Shown here: positions 11,901 to 23,719 of the stretch, piece after piece
Layout: every line of letters begins with the position of its first letter
Position numbering within the stretch: the stretch's first letter is position 1
Source: Margaritifera margaritifera
Taxonomy: Eukaryota > Mollusca > Bivalvia > Unionida > Margaritiferidae
Assembly: GCA_029931535.1 (NCBI GenBank)
Contig: JAQPZY010001579.1
Location: forward strand, 395,001-459,000
Direction: 5' to 3'
DNA length: 64,000 nt
The notes under the pieces: model-generated
The model's input: only the letters and a program-made list of their open reading frames with translations
Databases searched by the model: none
Told to the model about the DNA's origin: nothing
Program-made: the position numbers and the translations under genes

Positions 11901-13448
11901 TGACGAAAACTTGCAAGAGCAGACAAACGTATAGCAATTACAAAGTCGTAAAGTTTTATCTCCACCAAGTTGAATTGAATTGGATTCAAACACATTTATG
12001 AAAATCGTTGAATGATATAGAATGACATTAGGTAAAGCTATGAGAAGAAACAGTTGAATTAGACTTTATACATGATGAGTTAGATGACACAGAGCTGCAG
12101 TTTAGATACGATGACAAAGAGAATGCATATCACTATTTCATGCCAAAAATTTCAAAAATATCAATATTAGGGTTTCTACTTTTTCACGATTCAATACAAC
12201 AAACAAAAAAGAATCACTTAAACGTACAATATGCTTGAAAAAGAGTTGAATGAGTTAATAACAATATTAAACATCAATAGATAGACAACACATATACAGG
12301 TAATAAGAACTCAATGCACCCAGTACATATTTTGTCTTCAAATGCAAGCATGTAAGGTCAGCATACATTTTTGATTGAATTAAAGTCTTTCAAGTCATCC
12401 TAACCATGGAGAAGTCGGTTCATATCTGGTCCAGGATTATACAAATATCTTGATCAGGATGTATGCGAATATGTTGTTTGTGACTTTGGCATTAATAACA
12501 AACGTGCATAAACATTGTAGTGTCTCATTCCTCTTGATCATATTGCAGAGGTCAGTAGCACCATTGCTTAAGTAACTAACGATTAAACACATGTAAGTCA
12601 CAGAGCCAGAACAAATGACTGACGTTATTGCAAATACTTTTCATTAAATATGATATCTACTTGCTTACATAATCGGTCAGACTTACTTTGTTCAAGGTAT
12701 TGCCTATATATTTATACTTATGATTTAGACTTGGTATGTTTGAAATTGTTTCTTCAAATAACAGAAAAGTCGAGAAGAGAACTCCTCTTTAAATCCGTTT
12801 AGAACCCGTACTAAAACAGGGTTTATATCTAGCAACTGCTGCACCAGCTCTTGTATAGACTTTTTTGCGCAGACTTGATGAAACTGTATGAAAATCATGT
12901 GTTGTCTATTATTTGATGTAACCATATGTCAGCATTTGATTACATGAGAGGTCGGTTCAATTCAGTTGGTAGCTAACTTTGGGGATGCAAATAATGATGT
13001 TTTTTAAGCTTCATTAGTAAACAGCCAGCACTCTTCTGGACTTTTTCAGAGACAGTTCCACCGGAATGGGTCAGATAATGGGGCATTGACATTGATCCAT
13101 ATCTGGGAATTTCTCTGTTATATTTCTGTATATGGTGCATTTACATTGATTCATATTTGGCAATATCTCTGTTATAGTTCTTGCTTTTAGATGCATCTAT
13201 ACATTTTATAAAGAAGTTGAGAATCAAAAGTGTTCGTCGTGTATCAGTTAGCATTTTTATTGTAAACATATCTCAACACGTTTAATTTCAAGCTACTAAG
13301 GTATCTCCCAAAGGTTGCCTTATTTTAATTCAGTCTGTAGAGGACACATTAAGCTTAGGTACTGCTTTTGCAAACCAAGAGACCGTATTCACATGGCATC
13401 ATGCATAAACGGCACCAGATGCATTATTTAGGATTCGCAATGAAAGTC
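11900..13448. other. No supported gene
   Basis: AT-rich sequence. The 66-codon minus frame at 12725-12925 has no recognised domain. This stretch is absent from block C, where the membrane-module relic follows directly instead. Confidence 0.5.
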
Positions 13449-13449
13449 C

Positions 13450-14080
13450 AATTTAAATAGTTTTAAATGAACTGTGATTAAAAAGTCAACAATTGTAAGT
13501 CTTTGCCACAACTAGTCTCTGCAATTCGTTTACGTTTTAATCATATACAACGCGGTTTCATCTAAATCAAAAAGATATTCCGTGCTTCTCTCACTCACAT
13601 CGATATATTTATAGTTATTGTTGTTAATATTCTTGCTGTTTAATATTGATAATAATAATAATACTATTAATAATAATAAACGATGGCAAACAGTTTTTGA
13701 ATGTATTCCTATGTTTCTTTTTTTTGTCTCGTTTAATGAGAAGAAGAAATAATGATGCAAATAGTAGGGTACATAATGAAAGCGACATTAATAAAGAGAA
13801 TAAACATCAATGAGTTGTAAATACATAATCTTAGAAATACTAAATAAATTCATTGTATTTGTCTCGGTCTTGAGATATAACACAAAATAATCAATTAAAT
13901 AATACACAGCTGATACACATTGGATTAATAAAATGTATCATATCACGTCGTGCAGGAAATCACCACAAATATAAACTAGATGTATATGCAGTTACACACA
14001 TGGTAATCTCTGTACTTCAAGTGTGATGTTCGGCTTATGTTTATCTTATATGGCAATATAAATTTTCAACACTCTGAATA
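13450..14080 (+). repeat. Diverged segmental duplicate, partner of 8060-8680
   Basis: Same landmarks in the same order as 8060-8680, including the imperfect (ATA)n tract near 13650 and AAAATGTATCATATCACGTC near 13930. It marks a duplication inside block A about 5.4 kb from its partner. Confidence 0.8.
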
Positions 14081-14089
14081 TGGGTTTCT

Positions 14090-14480
14090 GTCCAGCAGTA
14101 ATATTTCATATGGTTGCAAAACTCTTTGATCATATATAACTATTCAACAACTCTCTTTTTGTTGTTTTCTTGTACGAATTTCAACTCTACGAACTTATTC
14201 TAATCAAGATAACCATATTTAGGGATATACTGTAAACATGTATAGGTGCAATCTGCTTATCAAACGTTGTTAATGCGCGTGTCTTTTGTGCAGTTAAATG
14301 TCCTACATTTTCCAACAAAACTATATTTATTATAATAATTTTCCTATCAAAGAACACAACAGATCAGCTAGCTCCTATTACGGTTTTATGTTCCCGAAGG
14401 TACACATCTTGCAGAGGTACGTATTATTTCATATATTAGAATAAAGACGAATGTATTATTAATAATTGTTGCTATATCTA
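14090..14480 (+). repeat. Block A segment, partner of 58855-59270
   Basis: Aligns with 58855-59270 (AACAGATCAGCTAGCT..TATT, CATCTTGCAGAGGTA, ATATCTAGGA.AACTCTG) and partly with 57900-58140. No coding content is recognised. Confidence 0.8.
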
Positions 14481-14539
14481 GGATAACTCTGTGGTAAATA
14501 ATGGAGAAATATGTCCGTATAGGCCCGTAAGAAAGTTTC

Positions 14540-15560
14540 AGACTTACTGATCCTTTTAGGCGAAAATCTTGTGGGTCTCGGAGTTTTGGGCACAACGACC
14601 TTGTAACTCCTCTATACGTAGCGTGTTATGAAAGTTTAATTGATCTGGAGGGATGTTGTGGTAGCTTTCTGTTGACACGTGCTTCTAACCTGTTTATGTA
14701 ACTTACTGGCAAGATGGCGATGATGTCAAAAAAAATGTCAGTTTCCCTTAAATCTGGAAATGACACGGTATTTAACACGCCTGTCAGTAAGCTCGCCAAG
14801 AGTTACAGATAGCATGCCTTCTGTCCGCCGTTACAACGATTGTATGTTTTCTGGCCTATTACTGTTATGCGGCAGAGTGTGTCTTGTTCGAATGTAAGTG
14901 TTTTTATTATGTTGGTAAGACGACTGATACAGAGCCCCTACATTCACCGACGGAAGGGTTATTGTCAAAAGCGTTTCGCCAAATACTACGTTGCTATTGT
15001 AGTAACTATCGAACCGGTGCCCCTCCCCCCCCCCATTGGGCAGTACTCTTGGCTGTTGTTCTGACAAAGAAGTCTCAATTAACCATAGTTGCTCCAGGTC
15101 TGGCTTCAGATGTTGTGGGTAACCCCATTGCTCGATATCCATCTGCTTTGCATATTGCATCCTCGTTCTACCCCAACGTGAACCGCTAAGCTTCAACCCC
15201 AATGAGGCACAGATACTATCGCACCGGTAGTTTGTATTCCTTGTCGATATTATCCACTTTTTCTACGATCTGCACAAATAGTCCATCGTTGATTTCTAGA
15301 TTGGCAGGCGGCTCCAATGATTCGCGATCCTTTTCTATCTTTATTCACTCCCCATGTACTTGTGCGTTGACATTGAAACCGTTGCACCGGATGGTGTCTC
15401 CAGCGGCAAACATACACGCATAACCAGTTGCAAAACTTTCGTGTTTACACGAATTGAAAGCGTTGCCCACGTTCAGTCACCACAATTTCCATGGAGGTTA
15501 ATGAAGGAAAAACCGGCGCCCGGGATGGTGATATTGTCGTTGATGTTGCTGAGAGTAAAA
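14540..15560 (-). pseudogene. Decayed minus-strand reading frames of a multi-gene element, paralogous to 61940-63160
   Basis: Reading right to left there is MFAAGDTIRCNGFNVNAQV, then EINDGLFVQIVEKVDNIDKE, then LGLKLSGSRWGRTRMQYAKQ and a long tail open to 14831. The same strings occur in diverged form in block C (MFAAGDTIQCKGFNVKIQA; DIDKEYKLMVRSICGSLGL). Shared protein-level spacing in two diverged copies argues for an ancestral coding sequence. I do not recognise the family with certainty. The frame is broken at least twice, for example just before SICASLG and at the C/G run near 15025. It may encode a structural or attachment protein of the element; that is inference only. Confidence 0.5.
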
Positions 15561-16252
15561 GCACTAACGTTTGAAAGCTTTGCGTTGAATCTCAGCGATA
15601 GTAACCGGTTCTATATTTACTACCAGGTGAGACAGATCCTCAGCCATATGTGGTGCGCCATTCCGCTCCAAACAGGATGAGACGCATTTAACAATGCTAT
15701 CGACATGGATACTTACGAGCACGTTTAGAATGAGTTTGATGTTGATAAAATCTGGGACTGGCGACAGAAGCACGGCCAAAACCACGGCCTGGGCACATAC
15801 ATTATTTGTGCCTGCAATATTGGCTTATATGGACTTACCCACGCTAAGAGGGACACGTTTCATTAAACGGTTAAAGGCCCGACAACCAACGAAGCATGAT
15901 ACCTTCAAAATTTTGCAGAAGACGATGGGGCTGCAAATGGCTTTGTGTATTTCATGTTGTTCAAATCGCAAAGCTTTCATCAAGCCTGAGTAGATCGTCA
16001 CAATTATAAACCCCAGCGTCATGAGAATTGATGCGATGGTGATGCCGTGGTCGCGGAGAGGGTTCGCAATTTTTCAGCGAGTGTTGTATCCAAGTGGAGG
16101 ATCTGGTTGATAGTATCCCGAATCCTGGAAATCTGGCTGCGGAGGCCCAATCAGTTAATGCTGGCAGCCTCTAGCCGCGGTTTGCGTTAGTCTTCGAGTA
16201 TCTCCTGGCTCATTTCTTCTCTGTCTTTTTTGGTTAGGATCTTGTCGTCTTC
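15560..16252 (-). pseudogene. Decayed coiled-coil/membrane protein of the same element
   Basis: Read on the minus strand: a charged start (REEMSQEILED), a helical stretch (RIRDTINQIL, then DTTLAEKLRTL) and, after a one-base shift, RDHGITIASILMTLGFIIVT. A hydrophobic frame then runs to 15825. From memory, this helix-plus-hydrophobic pattern is common in unnamed proteins encoded beside integrase genes in cnidarian and mollusc genomes; I could not verify this. It lies directly downstream of the integrase-like relic in the same orientation. Frameshifts and stops make it non-functional. Function is unknown; a membrane or virion role is a guess. Confidence 0.5.
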
Positions 16253-16254
16253 CA

Positions 16255-17264
16255 CCCGGAGCACTGCAAGATCGCAATGTTATCCACGGCGTGCAGCTCG
16301 TAACCCTTAAAGGTCCAGGACACGCTTTCAAGATGAACGTATCAACACCGACGCGGTTCTCAATTGGGAGCACGCCCACCGACCCTCGTGAAGCGCTTTC
16401 TTTCGTAAACCATACCTGGTTTGTTATGTGACGTGCCAGCACTTCCTTGTCAGACTGAAACAAGGAGAACCTGTAAACTTGAGAAGACACACGCATTGCA
16501 CGTGGCTGGTCGCTCGATTGTATCCGGTCCATGTCTTTAGAGCCAATTGTGGCTGGCGCCTGTCATGCACCAGTTCTTTTGCCGGTAAACGAAAACCAGC
16601 GCTCGACCATGGTTTGGGAAGTGACTTAGAAGCAGTCAATCTGCGCGAGTGAGGCGTGGTTTTCTAGCTCGGCAAAGTGTTGGTCAACACCGTTTTGCTT
16701 TCATCAGGGCCGCAAAGGTGCGGAAGTCCCGCTGTATGTCCATAGCGTGCGGACTGGGTCTTGTTGCGCTGCTTGACCAATCTTTCGGGTCATTGCCGCA
16801 GTTTTATTGCTTTTGCCTTTTAGAGACTCAGTGTAAACAGAACAACTGTTGAAATCGATTGCTGTGAGAATGCTCGTGTGACCGTGGTTCAGCCGGCTCA
16901 GCTCGTCAAAGAACACTATGTCGACTTGGTATGTACCAGGAGGACCCACGGTGGGCACACATTCTTTAGACTTAACGACTCGACGCGTTGTAATTGGTTG
17001 CAAAGAGTACCTTCTATATGCTAATCGTCCATGTCTAAGCATCTGTCCTCACTAACATGTACTTGTGCAGCAAGTGCCAGCTCTTGAGCTGTCTTGACTG
17101 TGTATTTTGTCGTGGGACGGTGTGCACTGGCGTTCCGGCAGCGCCTGCAAGTAATCTGGCAATTGTCGATGCTTCATTCTTTGTCTAGCAGCTCTGGGCA
17201 GGTGTGTGAAAATCCCACACTTCTGACCCATAGTACAAAGTTGGTGGTGCTGTTTTGTACACAA
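16255..17264 (-). pseudogene. Integrase-like (DDE, rve-type) relic
   Basis: The minus-strand frame ending at 16704 contains TYQVDIVFFDELSRLNHGH followed by TSILTAIDFNS and LKGK. This has the pattern of the first catalytic aspartate region of a retroviral/Polinton-type integrase core. Downstream pieces in shifted frames include AMDIQRDFRTFAALMKAK, where the second Asp segment is expected, HFAELENHASLAQI, and a YNRATSHVQ stretch. Upstream (17052-17264) is a His/Cys-containing segment that might be a decayed zinc-binding region. Several frameshifts and stops are present. An LTR retroelement integrase is the main alternative, but no neighbouring gag, protease or RT was seen. Confidence 0.5.
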
Positions 17265-17773
17265 TTGATCAAAACGATTTAATCTGGTCTACAGACCATT
17301 GAGTCTATTTTCTGCCTGTGCTGTTAAGTTTTTTTTTTAAATACACAACTGAGACAGTTATAATAAGATCATATGTCTCTCAGGCTATCACCATAAGTCA
17401 ACTTTCATATCCTTTCAAGTATCCCCCTATCCGTACAAAATAAGATTTTAGTCTTCTCCACATTTATCTTTATGTTACAGATGCTACAGTATTCTTTAAA
17501 TTTATTTAGTATTCATTGACGCTGAATAGCAGTTTCGGTGAATGAAGCCAATACATTTGCATGCAGCAGTGCTAAACCTTGGACACATTCTAATGTTATA
17601 CGGCTATGCTAGTCAGAATGTCTGTCTTTAGGTCATACAAAAACTAATGAAAATAAAGTTGGTGATAAAACACATCCTTACCCTACCCTGCCCGGACAGT
17701 TATATATTTATGTCATCCGTTTAGAGTCTTCACATAAGCTTTGATACTTGCAATATCAATATCATAAGCATTG

Positions 17774-18000
17774 CCAAAGCGGATCCAGGGGATGCGGGTG
17801 GCTGAGCCGGCGTGCACCCCCTCCCCCCGCTAACAAAAGAAATGAATGCGATAAGTTTACTTCACAATTAGATGCTTAAAAGTCTGCCCTGGTAAGCTTA
17901 AAATACAGGAGCTACCGGATGCTTTACCTCCTGTCATCTCACATGGGGTTCCGTCTCACAGACCCCTCGCCTACTTGTTTACCCCACCCCCACCCTTTAT
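17774..18000. mobile_element. 227-bp insertion in the LINE flanked by GCATTG
   Basis: LINE homology stops at LTKMKIST and resumes at YDIDIASIKAYVKTLNG. Between them lies a 227-bp segment with G/C-rich ends (GGATCCAGGGG side and CCCACCCCCACCC side). The hexamer GCATTG occurs immediately on both sides (17768-17773 and 18001-18006). Terminal inverted repeats are weak at best. A small non-autonomous transposon is the likely explanation. Confidence 0.5.
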
Positions 18001-18137
18001 GCATTGTGCTGTTGATATTTTCATTTTTGTTAGTTTATGGTGAAGTAACCTCCTATCAGTATGGTCAAACGCTTTTTCATAATCAAGAAAAAGAAAATAA
18101 AATCTACCCTTTTTTCCCCATATATTTACATATCAAA

Positions 18138-18909
18138 TAGTCAGAGTTTTCTCTGACCTTAACCATCCCGTTTTAGATATTTGGATGTTGGGGTGTGAGG
18201 TCAGAGCGTTTTATCTGTCGAAAACGTGGAATTCGCCGAAGTCACTCGGTAGCGGAATAGGGTAGTCGCTTTAAACAGGGGCTAGCAAAATTAAACAACA
18301 TTATATCGAACCCTACATATCGATAAGCAGAACACTTATCTTCTCATTTATAGCAAGAAAATTTAGTTCGTCTCTTTAATAAGCCGACGCAAATTTACAG
18401 TGTTTACAAACTGGACACCGTACCTTACCATTTTTTACTTTCCATCGTTACATGATCCAAATATCTTGCCCTACATTGTCCTTGACGTCAAAGGTCATAG
18501 GATGACGTCCTACAGAAAACATATGCCGAGAAAAAGTCCAATTGTGATGGACTGTTGATGTCGCGAGATTTGGCGGTCATGTGACTAAGCAATGCTGCAT
18601 CGAAAAGTAGACTGCTCGTCAATACTGGATAATCATCTGATTTGTGGGCGTCTTAAAGTTACAAATTCTGCATTAATTGCTTTGTCTGAGAGGATAAATA
18701 TTCTACTTATCGACATGGGACAGGTAGGGCTCGATAACATGTCACTGAATTTTGCTAGTCCCAGTTTAAAGCGTGTGCCTCATGTCGCTACCTTGTGGAT
18801 TTAGAAATTTACATGTTTTCGATAGGGAATACGCTCTGACCTTACACCCCAACATAAATTTCCGAATATATAAAAAGGAGTGGGAAAGGTCAGAAAAAAA
18901 CTCGGATTG
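18138..18909. mobile_element. Mutator-like non-autonomous foldback transposon with 9-bp target duplication
   Basis: The ends are inverted repeats of about 230-260 bp (left 18138-18370, right about 18650-18909). They share AGAGTTTT.TCTGACCTT, TGTTGGGGTGT.AGGTCAGA, TATCGAAAAC and GCTTTAAAC.GGG.CTAGC in opposite orientation. CATATCAAA flanks it on both sides (18129-18137 and 18910-18918). LINE RT sequence continues on either side, so the duplication marks a clean insertion. Long inverted repeats with a 9-bp duplication are typical of MULEs. The central 280 bp encode nothing recognisable. Confidence 0.85.
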
Positions 18910-19934
18910 CATATCAAAATGCTTAGAATAATTATATTATCCACTTCTAAAAAGCTTGTGTTCCATCCATAATATCATTTTCATTGACCAGTTAACTAAT
19001 CTTTTATATAGAATATAAGTAAATATTTTGCTGAGGACTGGTAAAAGGATAACACCTCTATACTTTTCAGGCGTATGTGTATTAACTGTTTGTAAATGGA
19101 TGCAATGACAGATGTTGTCCAGCACTTCGGAAAGTATTCGAAGTCTAACAATCTTATTGAAAATAGACACTACCACAGGTACAGTGATATCTCCTCTTGC
19201 CTTGAAATAAAATCATTTAAATGGTCACCAATACCATCATATTTCCAAGTTTAAAACTTTTCAAAACTTTTTTTACTTTAGCTATTGTACCGTCCAAATT
19301 CTCAGCGAGAGTGTCGGTTGTTTCCTGTGACCTAAAGTTTTGATCCACCCCATAATGTATATCAAATAATTCGGAAAAGTACTGGTAACAACCTATGTAT
19401 TTATTTTTTCCATTCAACGTGGTTTCTCGACATTTTAGAAGTCTCCAGAAACTTTTCGAATCTTACTCCACAGTTCATTTTTTAAGACTGGACTTTTCCT
19501 TTGCTTTGTATAAGTTGCATTTGTGCCTGGTTATGTTTATTTATATTTATGTGGTGCTTGTATAAAGCCAAGTTATCCATCTTACTATTGTTTCTGAATG
19601 TTATACTTGAATTTCTGATTTACAGTCTGCATCATACCCGGGTTGATTGCTGACTGAAACCCGATCACTTCTATTATTGATATAAATTTGATCCACCCTC
19701 ATCGTCCGTGCTGATCCACACATACTCTTCATAAAATAATTCAATGCAGTGTCGATTTCATTATAGTATATACAGCGTAAATAATGATATTAGCAATAAT
19801 TATATTACCAATCACAAAAGTGGTTATAAACGTAAATAATTATTGATCTAAAAGTAAGTGATCTATTGTTGTAGCTGAGTTGTTGTATACATGTACAATT
19901 TGCAATACCCTTATCATCCCCGCATTAAATTGTA

Positions 19935-20870
19935 TTGCATATATTATTCTATTTTCTATGTCATGGACCTTTCTCACATATATACGAGGAGCTATGTCAA
20001 GAAAGAAATGGACAGGATGGGCGGTGGAAAGTTAGTTGGAAACCTTAATCAGTGTATAATATAGTACTCAAATTTCTGATCATACTTTAGTCATAACATA
20101 TGCTCATTTGTCATCATGTGCATTATTTGTTGACAGTATATTTATTAGTCATTGCTTTTTGCCTTAGAGACCTCTTTTCTGAATTAGACATTTGATTTTC
20201 TCTTTCACTAAACGGTATATTTATAAATGACCTTAATACAACATACACGATTATCGTATGTATCTGAAGCAAGGATGTTTAAAGAAATTGTGAATTACAT
20301 CCTTGGTTAATCTTTTTATTCATGTTTCATAACACGATCGAACATAAATCAATGTTTATTGGGTATCATTTAGTAAAGTATAGGTCAGTCTTGTAATGAC
20401 TCTCTTCTATGTCCTGTTATGATTTTGGGTGGGCAGATACGGTAATAGCGCAGATTGTTTGCGTAATCAGTCTATCGTGGTAGGTGGGCTGATTCTCATT
20501 GCTAATAAACAGATATTTACATGTTTGATAATACAACTTTGCCCAAAAGCTGGTTGTATAAAGTGACAATCAAGCTGGTGAGATGGGTTCGGCCTTGATA
20601 TCTATTAGGAATTCAAACACTGGCGGAAGTGAATTTCTATCAAGCGTACAACGACAGTAGTACTGGGGTATACTATGCAGACAAATTGCAATGTATGCCT
20701 ATAGGAGCAATTAACTTTACGGCCGCAATTTTGAAACTATGAGCCTATGCCAAGAAGTGAAATTTAACGTTAGTCCAGAAGATTAACATAAGTATGATCC
20801 TATGCCGACAAGGGAAGTTAATACAAACTCATTTTCAAGAGTTGTAGGATATGTTATGGTCAGTGATTCT
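19935..20870. other. No supported gene
   Basis: AT-rich sequence. The part next to 19930 may hold more decayed LINE endonuclease, but I cannot support it. Confidence 0.5.
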
Positions 20871-20879
20871 TACATTCTA

Positions 20880-23260
20880 ACACACTTTTTGTATGATTCA
20901 ACCCTGGAGTGAAAGGCAATTTTTATTTTCAGGTGTGACGCAAATATGTCTAATGTCAATGGCATATGGTATGAGGGTGGTTCCTCACTTTGTTACAAAT
21001 ATACGGTTCTCATTTTTGTCGCCCTAGACTTGATACGTTCAGTGAAATGTTACCTATTGTAATGTGTTTTTGGTGAAAAATGAGAACGAGACATTGCTAC
21101 ACTGTCAAACAAGGTCAGAATTTGGCGTAAGATAAGGTTTTCTTGTACTGTACGGTTGTTACGTTTTCTGCTTGAGTCTTGAAACAGCAAACAACATACA
21201 TTGCTCTGCTAGTTGATTGATTTTTCGGGAGATCAAATGGTGAAAAGAGAGAGCGAGATATCGCTACATTGTCAGACAAGGTTGAAAACATCACACAACA
21301 GACATTGTTCTGCTGCTTTACTGATTGATTGACAGAGCAAATCATTTGACATGATAGACCAATACCCATCCAAGTTGACCAATACATAGTCTTACTGACC
21401 AACACCCACACCTACCGACTTGCACCCACACCTACACAACAACATTCACACCTACTAACCACCAATTACCCTTTCTAACCAGTACAGTGTTACTGACGAG
21501 CACCCACACCTACTGACCAGCACTCACACTTACTAACCATCACTCACGCTTACTAATTAATACTTATTGTTACTAACCAGCACCCACCTCTACTGACCAG
21601 CGCCCAAAACTACTGACCAACACGCCACCTTACTGACCAGCACTCACTTCTACTGATATCATACCGTCTTGCTGACCAACACATACACCTACTGACCAAC
21701 ACACCTTAGTATTGACCATCACCCTCCTCTATTCCGCAACACCCACATGTACTCATCATCACCCCTCTATTCAGCAACACCCACACCTATTAGTCAACAC
21801 CTCTATGAGAATTAAACAGTGAGGTGCGCTATAATCTTCTATAGAAATTAAACAGGATCGATACACGAACAAAGATAAAGCTAATGATATGCGTTGGATT
21901 ACTTTTGCGAGCACACACCCGTTTTTATATTGTTTATCCCTCGAGTGAAAGGCAACTTTCATTTTAAATGTCAATTCTGTATAATGCTAAGTTGATTATT
22001 TGTTTTGTTTTATATATACTGATTTTATTTTTGTTGCATTGACCTTATACATTCTGCCCTGCTGATGAAAAAAAGAACGAGACATTGCTACAATGTCAAA
22101 CTCGGTCAGAGTTTGGAGTTAGATCAGGTTTTTGTACACTTAAAATTGTTGCAATTTCTTTTTGAGTTTTAAAGCAGGAAACAACACATTTTATTCTCCT
22201 ACTTTACTGATTTATCGAGAGAGGAAATGGTGACAAAAGAACGCGAGATGTTGCTACATTATATGACTAGTTCAAAATTTGGTGTAAGATAAGATTTTGG
22301 TGTGTTTTAAGAGACTTACGTTTACAGTTTCGTTTTAGAAAACAGCAAAGAGCATACGTTGTTGTGTTGCTTGACTGATATATCGAAAGAGTTAAACATT
22401 TCATATGATTGACTAATATCCATTCTAACTAACAAACACATAGTTTTACTGACCAACACCCGCACCGACTCAAAGCACACCATCTTAGTGACCATCAACC
22501 TTGCTTACTCACCAACACCCATATCAACTCATCATACCCCTCTACTCACCAACACCGACACCTATGGACCAAAATGGGAATAAGACATATTTTACATCCC
22601 CGGAGTGAATAAAAATTTTCATCCATGTTGCACAATATCCATTGTCAGTGCTGTATGGAGCTATTTTAAGTTTGGTTATTTTCATTCTTGCGAATGTACT
22701 GTTTGCGTTTTGTCAGCCTAGATTTAATACACTCACTGGCCTGATACCGATTGTCGCTTCGATAAACCTTGGCAGAAAGTGTCTACCAAAATATCCAATG
22801 TCAATGCTATATGGGACCATGTTTGGTTATCCATATTGCTACAGATATACTGCTTTGGTTTTTGTCGCCCTATATTTGATACGCTCACTGGACTTCTACC
22901 TACTGTAATGCGCTGCTGGTGAAAAGACAGCAACACATTGCTAAACTGTCAAACAATGTTAGACTTTCTCATAAGATAAGGTTTTTGTGTACTTTACGGT
23001 TGTTACAACATCGTTCTTCTACTTGACTGATTTATTGAGCGAGCAAATAGTGAAAAGAGAGCGAGATAGCTTTGCTAGTATCAAATAGGGCCGTAAGATA
23101 AGGTTTTCGCTTATCATAGGTGAGTTTTCTGTTCAGTTTCGAAGGCAGCAAACAAGATGGATCGTTCTGTAACTTGACTGATTTAACGACTGAGCAAAAC
23201 ATTTTCGCTCTTCACTTTGTTACAAATGTACTGGAGTTTTGGAGTTTTTTGCTACTTGTC
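20880..23260 (+). repeat. Left arm of a large imperfect inverted repeat made of about 160-bp units
   Basis: A unit starting GTGAAAA..GAGAACGAGACAT and running through ACTGTCAAACAAGGTCAGA and TAAGATAAGGTTTT to a GAAACAGCAAACAACATAC block occurs near 21070, 21235, 22060, 22228, 22915 and 23050. The same units occur in reverse orientation at 25640-26720. The frame at 21115-21411 is only this repeat read through. Confidence 0.8.
21360..21800. repeat. Degenerate minisatellite, unit about 17-20 bp
   Basis: Variants of CTGACCAACACCCACACCTA follow one another through this stretch and again at about 22430-22570. The reverse complement appears at 26930-27290. Confidence 0.85.
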
Positions 23261-23316
23261 AAGGATAGAATTTACGGAAAAAAATGATTGCGTTGTTTAA
23301 AGTACTCAAAATAATA

Positions 23317-23398
23317 AGAGAGAGAGAGGAAAAGAAAGAGACAGAGAGAGACATAGAGAGAGAGAGAGAGAGAGAAGAAGAAGGGAGAGAGAGAGAAT
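23317..23398. repeat. (GA)n-rich microsatellite
   Basis: GA alternation with interruptions. Its mirror on the other side of the inverted repeat is the (TC)n tract at 25444. Confidence 0.95.
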
Positions 23399-23640
23399 AC
23401 AACACCAACTTTATTCTGATATAAGAACAGCACGATCCGTCCTCTGTCCTTAGCTTGTCGCCGGTGAGAGTCCTTTAGCATACTTCAAAATTGCACCAAT
23501 ATAATCAAATTAAATGTTTCTTGAGGGATTCATTTCGGTTAGTTGTAAATCTATGAATTTTGAGCCGGCCTGCACTCATGAGCGCACGATCAAACTCTGA
23601 TTCGCCTCCATCGCGTTAACAATCACAATTTTCTGTGTGT

Positions 23641-23719
23641 CAGAGAGAGAGAGAGAGAGAGAGAGAGACAGTGACAGAGAGAAAGAGACAGAGACAGAAA
23701 GAGACAGAAATGGAGAGAG
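23641..23719. repeat. (GA)n-rich microsatellite
   Basis: GA alternation interrupted by GACA and GAAA steps. The overlapping minus frame is an artefact. Confidence 0.95.

Larger units (their letters stand above)
17290..19930 (-). mobile_element. Non-LTR retrotransposon (LINE) relic, endonuclease end to RT, interrupted by two insertions
   Basis: Read on the minus strand. Around 19800-19900, TTIDHLLLD and LFTFITTFVIGN resemble the C-terminal part of an APE-type endonuclease. YYNEIDTALNYFMKSM and PGYDADCKSEIQV follow at 19620-19770, then YFSELFDIHYGVDQNF near 19360. The RT proper has TPEKYRGVILLPVLSKIF near 19050 and, after an insertion, GRFYFLFLDYEKAFDH (motif A) near 18090. Next is a decayed RxGxxxSP segment near 17680, LLHANVLASFTE where YADD is expected near 17570 (both aspartates lost), and INVEKTKILFCTD near 17440. 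The copy stops near 17290. Stops, frameshifts and the lost catalytic Asp pair make it dead. Confidence 0.82.

Noticed and set aside
21360..21800. Regularly repeated short motifs resembling a CRISPR-like array
   Set aside because: Units abut without unique spacers and diverge progressively; this is a minisatellite in eukaryotic DNA.
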